Source of the DNA: Oscillospiraceae bacterium
GTDB taxonomy: Bacteria > Bacillota > Clostridia > UMGS1810
Length of the DNA stretch: 46,380 bases
Assembly: GCA_015068975.1 (NCBI GenBank)
Contig: SVJM01000015.1
Coordinates: forward strand, 1-46,380
Reading direction: 5' to 3'
This document shows positions 24,760 through 31,476 of this stretch, piece after piece. A model generated the notes under the pieces. The model worked only from the letters and a program-made list of their open reading frames with translations, was not told where the DNA came from and searched no databases. How positions within the stretch are numbered: position 1 is the stretch's first letter; each line of letters begins with the position of its first letter. The position numbers and the translations under genes were made by a program.

Positions 24760-25953
24760 ATGGCGTATATAAAAGAAGCTTTAGAAACCAAAATTACACA
24801 CTCTTTTGATGTTGTTGTTGCAGGTGGCGGTATTGCAGGTATAGCTGCCGCTTTATCTTCTGCAAGAGAGGGTAAATCCACAGTTCTCATAGAGCCTTCA
24901 TATATTCTCGGAGGTCTTGCTACATCAGGTCTGGTAACAATATATCTTCCGCTTTGTGACGGAGAAGGTCATCAGGTATCCTTTGGTATATGCGAAGAGC
25001 TTATCCGCCTTTCTGTGAAGCACGGATATGAAAAAGAGGATGCACCGGAGTGGTTTGGGGAAGGCACAATAGAAGAAAGAAAAAAACATCGTTTCAGAGC
25101 ACAGTTCAATCCGCACCTTTTTGCTCTTGAAGCAGAAAGACTTCTTCTTGAAGAAGGCGTTACCATTTTTTACGGTACAAAGGTTTGCGGAGTAGGTATT
25201 GACTCTGATGTACTTAACGGTGTGATAACAGAAAATAAATCCGGACGAAGCTTCATTGAATGTAAAGCGGCGGTAGACGCTACGGGAGATGCTGATTTGT
25301 TTGATTATGCAGGAGACAAAACTGTTCTTTATGAAAAGCAAAATGTACTTGCAGCCTGGTATTATTATGTAGGAAAAGATGGTATCCAAACACTTAATCC
25401 GCTTGGTTATTGTGAAAGCCCTGAGCATGAAGGTAAACCTACACTTATCAAAAGAAGATTTACAGGTATAGACGGCTTTGACAACAGTGAGATGGTTCAG
25501 CTTGCTCATCAGCAGATGCTTAATGATATTATTAAGAGAAGAGAAGAAGACTCCAAGCTTTATCCATCAAATATACCTTCCATTCCTCAGCTTCGTATGA
25601 CAAGGATGGTAGATGGTGAGTACAAGCTGGATATAGAGGATAAGCACAAGCATTTTGAAAGCTCTGTGGGTATGATTTCTGACTGGAGATATAGAGGACC
25701 GGTTTATGAAGTTCCTTTTGAAGCTCTATATACAAAGAAGCTTAAGAATGTTTTTGCCGCAGGAAGATGTATATCTGTCACACAGAAAATGTGGGATGCA
25801 TCAAGAGTAATACCACCTTGCGCAGTAACAGGCGAAGCAGCAGGAATTGCCTGTGCAGTATATGCAGATAAGGGAGAGGTTTCATATAAGGACATTCAGA
25901 AAGTCCTGGTAGAAAGAAAAGTACCTTTATTTGAAAAAGAAATCGGACTTTAA
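24760..25953 (+). CDS. FAD-dependent oxidoreductase
   Basis: A 397-residue flavoprotein of the FAD-dependent oxidoreductase family (FAD_oxidored type). The dinucleotide-binding motif is VVVAGGGIAGIAAA (about 18-31), followed by an acidic end of the second strand (LIEPSYILGG). Near the C-terminus AAGRCISVTQKMWDASRV and GEAAGIACA form the second FAD contact. The in-frame ATG at 24679 lies before the promoter and is not used. Adjacent SDR and MDR genes suggest a shared redox pathway. Confidence 0.85.
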   Translation: MAYIKEALETKITHSFDVVVAGGGIAGIAAALSSAREGKSTVLIEPSYILGGLATSGLVTIYLPLCDGEGHQVSFGICEELIRLSVKHGYEKEDAPEWFGEGTIEERKKHRFRAQFNPHLFALEAERLLLEEGVTIFYGTKVCGVGIDSDVLNGVITENKSGRSFIECKAAVDATGDADLFDYAGDKTVLYEKQNVLAAWYYYVGKDGIQTLNPLGYCESPEHEGKPTLIKRRFTGIDGFDNSEMVQLAHQQMLNDIIKRREEDSKLYPSNIPSIPQLRMTRMVDGEYKLDIEDKHKHFESSVGMISDWRYRGPVYEVPFEALYTKKLKNVFAAGRCISVTQKMWDASRVIPPCAVTGEAAGIACAVYADKGEVSYKDIQKVLVERKVPLFEKEIGL

Positions 25954-25972
25954 TATTTCAAAGAATAATTTA

Positions 25973-26017
25973 TACGGGGAAATGTGCAAAGATTTTGCAT
26001 ATTTTCCCGTATTTTTT
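25973..26017 (+). terminator. Intrinsic terminator upstream of OLE
   Basis: An 18-bp stem (from TACGGGGAAATG at 25973, including two G-T pairs) with a tight loop is followed by TTTTTT at 26012-26017. It separates the FAD oxidoreductase gene from the OLE unit. Confidence 0.9.
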
Positions 26018-26051
26018 GTATTACTAATTTGTGACAATATATAAATACCAC

Positions 26052-26080
26052 TTTACTTTTTTTCACTGTTATGCTAAAAT
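26052..26080 (+). promoter_or_regulatory. Promoter of the OLE RNA
   Basis: TTTACT (26052-26057) and TAAAAT (26075-26080) are 17 bases apart. A start near 26087 would place the hairpin CGAAGAT/ATCTTCG (26088-26104) at the 5' end of the transcript. Confidence 0.5.
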
Positions 26081-26116
26081 TATTGGACGAAGATATCATC
26101 TTCGGATATGTTTATG

Positions 26117-26784
26117 TTAATTAGGTGGCACAGTATCCTAGTCAGATCGGTTAACTTTTAAGGTGGGCCTAAAAATCCATTAAAGGGCATATCGATGAAG
26201 TTCCTTGTGTTTGGCTTCATACGCCCAGTGTGGGGCTGATGCTGGGAGTTAAGGTTTAAGGGCGATCCGTAATGGCATGCGGGCGTTGACCCTTTTTCCG
26301 TGGAGACCTAAATGCGTAGTCCTCATCCAGGGGTTATCGGAACAGGCAATTTATTGCCATATGTACTGATAATTCCCCGGATGACCGTCTTGAAATTGGA
26401 GACAAGATTACGGTTTAGGATAAAACCTGTTTTGCGGTGTAGGTAGCAATACGCTGTGAGCAGAGTAGCCTGCCTTGAGTGAACAATCACGGATAGCCAA
26501 CATGCTTTTTTGTCTAACGGCCATTGGACAAAAAAGATTCGGGGTTTGAAAGATTGTTTGCAAAAGAGGCTAAGAGTTAATTTGACTGCGGAGGAAAGCT
26601 CCTAGGCTGGTTTATGCAAGGGATTGCAGTGCGGACTAAGTGGTAATTCGGTAGTGTCGGTGGTGACACGACACACCCTGTCTTAAGAGGGAACTGCCAT
26701 TTCGGCGACGATTTGGTGATGGGGTGGGAAATCCAACCGGACCTAAGCCGTAAATTTAACCTTGCATATAGCCACCTTAATTAT
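26117..26784 (+). ncRNA. ole: OLE RNA (ornate, large, extremophilic RNA)
   Basis: This non-coding stretch of about 670 bases is unlike the AT-rich intergenic DNA around it. Its ends pair: TTAATTAGGTGGC (26117-26129) with GCCACCTTAATTA (26771-26783). Inside are further stems such as GGCAAT/ATTGCC (around 26346-26359), CTTTTTTGTC/GACAAAAAAG (around 26505-26535) and GTGTCGG-GTGACAC (around 26655). Its length, position directly before an OapA gene, and linkage to dxs and tlyA match the known OLE locus of Bacillota. OLE is a membrane-associated RNA linked to stress, magnesium and growth control. I identify it by context and architecture, not by a covariance-model search. Confidence 0.87.
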
Positions 26785-26803
26785 ATTTTTAAGGAATGAA
26801 ACG

Positions 26804-27388
26804 ATGAAAAAAGTCAAAAAAGAAAAGAACCGCATAGGTTGGGCAATATATATTACGATTATCACATTTATACTTTCTATGTCCATGAATGTGGCTACAA
26901 ATGAAATACTCAAAAAAGTAAATATTTATATTGCGTTTTCTGTGCTTCTTGCGGTGATACTTATAGGTATTGTTTTTGATATAATCGGAATAGCAGTTAC
27001 CTCTGTTTCGGAAGCACCATTCCATGCCAGAAATGCCAAAGGGATGAAGGGTGGAAAGGAAGCGATTGCACTTATAAGAAGTGCTGATAAGGTATCCAAT
27101 TTCTGTAACGATGTTATAGGTGATATTGCAGGTGTTATTTCGGGTGGTCTTGCAGCTACAATTGTTGCACTTATGACTCAGCCTGATACAATGGGAAACA
27201 GAGTTATGAACCTTGTTCTCGCAGGCATTGTTGCAGCGCTTACCGTTGGTGGTAAGGCTATGGGTAAGGGTATTGCTCTTTCAAAGGGAGACGATATCAT
27301 AGCTTTTGTAGGCAGAACTGTATATACATTCAAGATGGTTTTTCATTGTAAAAAAAGAAACACAAAAAAGAGCAGAAAAGAGAATTAA
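26804..27388 (+). CDS. oapA: OLE-associated membrane protein OapA
   Basis: A 194-residue integral membrane protein with about four hydrophobic segments (near 12-35, 40-65, 105-130 and 140-165). The conserved stretch DIIGIAVTSVSEAPFHARNAKG and then RSADKVSNFCNDVIGDIAG are the features by which I recognise OapA, the protein that carries OLE RNA to the membrane. The start is ATG 26804 after AAGGA at 26791-26795; a TTG at 26762 lies inside the OLE stem. It is followed directly by dxs, with one base between stop and start. Confidence 0.85.
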   Translation: MKKVKKEKNRIGWAIYITIITFILSMSMNVATNEILKKVNIYIAFSVLLAVILIGIVFDIIGIAVTSVSEAPFHARNAKGMKGGKEAIALIRSADKVSNFCNDVIGDIAGVISGGLAATIVALMTQPDTMGNRVMNLVLAGIVAALTVGGKAMGKGIALSKGDDIIAFVGRTVYTFKMVFHCKKRNTKKSRKEN

Positions 27389-27389
27389 T

Positions 27390-29207
27390 ATGCTTTTAGA
27401 TAAGATAAATACACCGGGGGATTTAAAGGGTTTATCCAAAAGTGACCTTGGTGATTTGTGTAAAGAAATAAGAAAAGTTTTAATAGATACTGTTATGAAA
27501 AACGGTGGTCATCTTGCATCAAATCTGGGTGTGGTAGAGTTGACTCTGGCAATGCATCTGGCATTTGACTCACCGAAGGATAAGTTTGTATTTGACGTTG
27601 GACACCAGAGCTATGTACATAAGCTTCTTACAGGAAGATATGACAAATTTCACACCTTAAGACAGCTTGGCGGTATATCAGGATTTCCCAATCCTAATGA
27701 AAGTGAATATGACAGCTTTGTATCAGGACACGCAAGTACATCTGTTTCAGCAGCATTGGGTATGGCAAGAGCCAGGGATATAAAAGGTGAGGATTACCAC
27801 GTTGTAGCTCTTATAGGTGACGGATCGGTTGGAGGCGGAGAAGCCTTTGAAGCTTTGAATGATGCCGGTAACAGCAGAACAAAGCTTATCGTTATTCTTA
27901 ACGACAATGAAATGAGTATCGGAAAGAACGTAGGCGGTCTTTCAAGACACCTTACCAAGCTTCGTACCAGTAAAAGATATATGGAAACAAAAAGTGATCT
28001 TTCAAATTTCTTAAAGAAATTCGGCAAGGCGGGAGACAGTGTGATAAGTGCACTTTCTACTGCCAAAGAAAAGATCAAATACTCTTCTATGACAGGAGTT
28101 TATTTTGAAGAACTGGGCTTTACCTATCTTGGTCCTGTAGACGGACACAATCTTGAGGAAGTCACAGAGACTTTAAAAAGAGCCAAAAATCTTGATGAGC
28201 CGGTACTTGTTCATGTGCTTACAAAAAAAGGATACGGCTACAAAGAGGCAGAAATCAAGCCTGAAGCATTTCACGGAGTAAGCAGTATTACTGCAAAAAA
28301 ACCAACAGGCAAATCATACTCTCAGGCTGTTGGCGAGATACTTTATAAAGAAATGTCCAACAACAAAAATATGGCGGTTATTACTGCTGCCATGTCATCG
28401 GGCTGCGGTCTTAAAAGCGTAGAGAACGATTATCCTGACAGATTTTTTGATGTGGGGATTGCTGAGCAGCATGCCACCACTCTTTGTGCAGGATTGGCAA
28501 GTGGCGGGGTTGTGCCTGTATTCTGTGTATATTCCACATTTTTGCAAAGGGCATACGATCAGCTTATACATGATGTATGTCTTCAGAATCTGCACTGTGT
28601 ATTTCTTATAGACAGAGCAGGTGCTGTAGGCAATGACGGTGCTACACATCAGGGCGTTTTTGATTTGTCATATCTTACTCATATACCAAATATGACAGTA
28701 CTTTGTCCGTCGGATATAAGTGAGCTTGAAGGTATGATAAAGTATGCTGTAAATGATATGAGTACCCCTGTTGCCATAAGGTATCCCAGAGGAGAGATCA
28801 GTCTCAGCGTGTCTGAAAAGTTTGATATCTCAAAGGCAGAAGTCATAAAAGAGGGAAAGGATATAGCTATTATTTCTGTGGGAAATATGAAAGAGGTATC
28901 CTTGGCATGTGCACAGGAATTAGAAAAAGACAATATAAGCACAGCAGTTATTAACCTAAGATGCGTTAAGCCATTTGACGAAGAAACAGTGAGAAAATAT
29001 GTTTCGGAATGCAGGATGGCTGTTACTATAGAGGATAATGTGATAAGTGGCGGAGCAGGAAGCTTCATAGCACAAAAAATCCCCGCAAACTATCTTCATA
29101 TCGGCTGGCCTGATGAGTTCATTCCTCACGGAAAGGTAAGTGAGCTTATGGAAAAGTATCAGTTGGATAAAGAAAGTATTGTACAAAAAATAAAATCTCA
29201 GATATAA
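27390..29207 (+). CDS. dxs: 1-deoxy-D-xylulose-5-phosphate synthase
   Basis: DXS condenses pyruvate and glyceraldehyde-3-phosphate, the first step of the non-mevalonate isoprenoid route. The 605-residue protein carries GHASTSVSAALGMA, the thiamine-binding GDGSVGGGEAFEALNDAG, GFTYLGPVDGHN, the catalytic Glu359 in DVGIAEQHATT and RAGAVGNDGATHQG. The start overlaps the end of oapA closely. Linkage to OLE is conserved in other Bacillota; ispA and xseAB, often upstream, are absent here. Confidence 0.96.
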   Translation: MLLDKINTPGDLKGLSKSDLGDLCKEIRKVLIDTVMKNGGHLASNLGVVELTLAMHLAFDSPKDKFVFDVGHQSYVHKLLTGRYDKFHTLRQLGGISGFPNPNESEYDSFVSGHASTSVSAALGMARARDIKGEDYHVVALIGDGSVGGGEAFEALNDAGNSRTKLIVILNDNEMSIGKNVGGLSRHLTKLRTSKRYMETKSDLSNFLKKFGKAGDSVISALSTAKEKIKYSSMTGVYFEELGFTYLGPVDGHNLEEVTETLKRAKNLDEPVLVHVLTKKGYGYKEAEIKPEAFHGVSSITAKKPTGKSYSQAVGEILYKEMSNNKNMAVITAAMSSGCGLKSVENDYPDRFFDVGIAEQHATTLCAGLASGGVVPVFCVYSTFLQRAYDQLIHDVCLQNLHCVFLIDRAGAVGNDGATHQGVFDLSYLTHIPNMTVLCPSDISELEGMIKYAVNDMSTPVAIRYPRGEISLSVSEKFDISKAEVIKEGKDIAIISVGNMKEVSLACAQELEKDNISTAVINLRCVKPFDEETVRKYVSECRMAVTIEDNVISGGAGSFIAQKIPANYLHIGWPDEFIPHGKVSELMEKYQLDKESIVQKIKSQI

Positions 29208-29221
29208 ATGGAGACTTTTTG

Positions 29222-30025
29222 ATGAAAGAAAGATTGGATGTAGAGCTTGTCAACCGTGGACTTGTAGAATCAAGGGAACGGGCGAAGGCATATATTATGG
29301 CAGGAATTGTATACGTGGATGACCAGAAGGCCATGAAGGCAGGAGATAAGGTCTCTGAGGGACAGAGACTGGAAATCCGCGGAAGTACATTGAAATATGT
29401 AAGCCGTGGAGGACTTAAGCTTGAGAAGGCTATCGATTCCTTCGGTATAGAGCTTGAAGGCTTTGTATGTACCGATGTGGGAGCATCTACAGGCGGTTTC
29501 ACTGACTGTATGCTACAGAACGGAGCAAAGAAAGTATACTCCATAGATGTGGGATACGGACAGCTCGCCTGGAAACTGAGAAATGACGAAAGAGTTGTCA
29601 ATATAGAAAGAACAAATGTAAGATATCTTGATAACAATATATTCGAAGAGGATGTTGATTTTTCTTCAATTGATGTATCCTTTATTTCCCTGAAGCTTGT
29701 GCTTCCGGTGGTGTATTCCTTTTTGAAGGAGGGGGGCACCTGTGTTGCCCTTATCAAGCCACAGTTTGAGGCACAGAGAGAGGATGTGGGCAAAAAAGGT
29801 GTGATCAAGGATAAAAATGTGCATATCAAAGTAATTGACAAATGCTTAAATATCGCTCGAGAGCTGGGCTTTGGTATTGTAGGACTTGATTACTCGCCTA
29901 TAAAGGGCCCCGAGGGAAACATTGAGTTTCTTATGTATATCAGAAAGGAATCCTCTTGCACTGATGATTTCAATGATGAATACATAAAAACAGTGGTTGA
30001 TAACGCCCACAATGAAACAAAATAA
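29222..30025 (+). CDS. tlyA: TlyA-family rRNA 2'-O-methyltransferase (YqxC)
   Basis: A 267-residue protein with an N-terminal S4 RNA-binding domain (about 3-65, ERLDVELVNRGLVESRERAK) and a FtsJ-like methyltransferase (DVGASTGGFTDCM, SIDVGYGQLAWKL, LIKPQFEA). TlyA proteins methylate ribose of cytidines in 16S and/or 23S rRNA. ATG 29222 is preferred over TTG 29219; GGAG is at 29210. Placement after dxs follows the usual dxs-yqxC order of OLE loci. Confidence 0.93.
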   Translation: MKERLDVELVNRGLVESRERAKAYIMAGIVYVDDQKAMKAGDKVSEGQRLEIRGSTLKYVSRGGLKLEKAIDSFGIELEGFVCTDVGASTGGFTDCMLQNGAKKVYSIDVGYGQLAWKLRNDERVVNIERTNVRYLDNNIFEEDVDFSSIDVSFISLKLVLPVVYSFLKEGGTCVALIKPQFEAQREDVGKKGVIKDKNVHIKVIDKCLNIARELGFGIVGLDYSPIKGPEGNIEFLMYIRKESSCTDDFNDEYIKTVVDNAHNETK

Positions 30026-30056
30026 AAATATAAATCCAAGTATTTAAGGTAAAACT

Positions 30057-30767
30057 ATGAATGATAATAACAATTCCAAGAAAAAAGAGAATATTCATCT
30101 GGGACACAGAAAGCGTATGAAAGAAAAGTATTTTTCCAATGGTATTGATGTGTTTTCTGATCACGAAAAACTGGAAATGCTTTTGTATTTTACAAACAAA
30201 GTAAAGGATACCAACGCTGTTGCCCATGGGCTTATAAAAGAGTTTGGCAATCTGGAAAATGTGTTTAATGCAGATGTGGAATATCTTCAGAATGTACCGG
30301 GAGTAGGTAAGGAATCAGCTTTTCTTATAAACTATGTGTCTGAAATTAATAATTATCTTATAAGAAACAAGCACAAATATAGTCGTAGAGCTGTATATCT
30401 TAATAATCAGGATGAAGGCGGAAGGTTTTGCTGTAATTATTTTTCCAACAGAAAGAAGGAAAGTCTTATTGCAATACTTCTCAATGCTGAGAACAGAGTG
30501 CTGAAAATCTGTACTGTAAGTGAAGGAACTATTGACAGAACAGCAATATATTCCCGTGAGATAGTGGAGCTTGTGCTGAAAAATAATGCAACATCCATCA
30601 TCCTTGCACACAATCATCCGGGCGGTACTATCAATCCATCACAGGAGGATGTAAATGCCACTATGAAGGCGGACAGGCTTCTCAGTGATATAGATGTGCA
30701 TTTGGTAGATCATTTTATTTGTGCAGGTTTCAGGTACGAAAGTCTTCGTTCCAGAAGTCTTATTTAA
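30057..30767 (+). CDS. radC: RadC/JAB-domain protein
   Basis: A 236-residue RadC family protein. An N-terminal helix-hairpin-helix region (VEYLQNVPGVGKESAFL) precedes the MPN/JAB metal domain with HNHPGG (His185, His187) and PSQEDVNATM. RadC was once linked to DNA repair; its biochemical role remains uncertain. It takes the place where argR and recN often follow tlyA in other Bacillota. AAGG precedes the ATG. Confidence 0.9.
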   Translation: MNDNNNSKKKENIHLGHRKRMKEKYFSNGIDVFSDHEKLEMLLYFTNKVKDTNAVAHGLIKEFGNLENVFNADVEYLQNVPGVGKESAFLINYVSEINNYLIRNKHKYSRRAVYLNNQDEGGRFCCNYFSNRKKESLIAILLNAENRVLKICTVSEGTIDRTAIYSREIVELVLKNNATSIILAHNHPGGTINPSQEDVNATMKADRLLSDIDVHLVDHFICAGFRYESLRSRSLI

Positions 30768-30802
30768 CTTATCCTGTTAAGGTGACGAAAGGAAGTGGTT
30801 TT

Positions 30803-31390
30803 GTGAAAAGGATAATATCGTTAATACTGACATTTGCTTTTTGCATGTCTTTTGTTGCCTGTTCAAAGGATGATTTAAGCACCGGTGATGAGGTGTCAAG
30901 GACATTCACTTATTTTAATGAAAATGTTAATACTGCAGAGTATTTGTGGGTTATAAGCTTTGGAGGAGAAACACTTACCATGGCTACCAAGAACGGAGTT
31001 AACTATAACAAAACAGAAAATTCCGAAAGTACGGAAGTACAGATATATAAGGATGCCAAGGTGTACAGAGTGTATGATACAAATAAGGCATATATGGTGT
31101 ATGACGATACAGAGAATGACTGCTTCAGGGTAGAAACACTGAAATCTACCGGTATAAACAAAGACAACTTCAAATCGGGCAAAAATACCGTAGAAGGCAA
31201 AGAGTATTATTACGAAGAGTTCAGTGCCGAAAACGGACAGGACAGATATTATTTTGATGGCGATGAGCTTAAGTTTATAGAGTTTATCCAGGCAGGCACA
31301 TCCACCTTTATCAAGATTGAGTCAGCAAAAAATTCTGCTGATGATTCGTTGTTTGTGATACCTGAAGATTATGAACTTGTTGAATATTGA
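30803..31390 (+). CDS. Lipoprotein of unknown function
   Basis: A 195-residue protein starting at GTG 30803, behind AAAGGAAG. The N-terminus KRIISLILTFAFCMSFVAC is a lipoprotein signal with the likely lipidated Cys20. The mature part is rich in short beta strands and charged residues, with repeated Tyr, and resembles the general fold type of LolA/LppX-like carriers, but I cannot assign a family. An earlier in-frame start (30719) would overlap radC and is not used. A terminator follows. Confidence 0.7.
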   Translation: MKRIISLILTFAFCMSFVACSKDDLSTGDEVSRTFTYFNENVNTAEYLWVISFGGETLTMATKNGVNYNKTENSESTEVQIYKDAKVYRVYDTNKAYMVYDDTENDCFRVETLKSTGINKDNFKSGKNTVEGKEYYYEEFSAENGQDRYYFDGDELKFIEFIQAGTSTFIKIESAKNSADDSLFVIPEDYELVEY

Positions 31391-31402
31391 TTTCAAAAAT
31401 CC

Positions 31403-31439
31403 GGCTGTGGCATTTATGTCACAGCCTAAAGTGTTTTTT
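31403..31439 (+). terminator. Intrinsic terminator after the lipoprotein gene
   Basis: GGCTGTGGCAT pairs with ATGTCACAGCC (31403-31426) and a T-run GTGTTTTTT follows. A second AT-rich hairpin GTGTTTTTT/AAAAAACAC (31431-31456) overlaps it and precedes the next ribosome binding site. Confidence 0.8.
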
Positions 31440-31476
31440 GAATAAATAAAAAACACCACGTTGAGAGGATTATTAT

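Noticed and set aside
24925-25509. 194-codon minus-strand frame
   Set aside because: Antisense to the FAD oxidoreductase gene, no ribosome binding site or recognisable domain.
26117-26784. RNase P RNA, tmRNA or group II intron
   Set aside because: A GAGGAAAG piece near 26590 recalls RNase P, but it is near the 3' part, the conserved partners are missing, and the OapA-dxs context fits OLE. No intron-encoded protein or domain V is seen.
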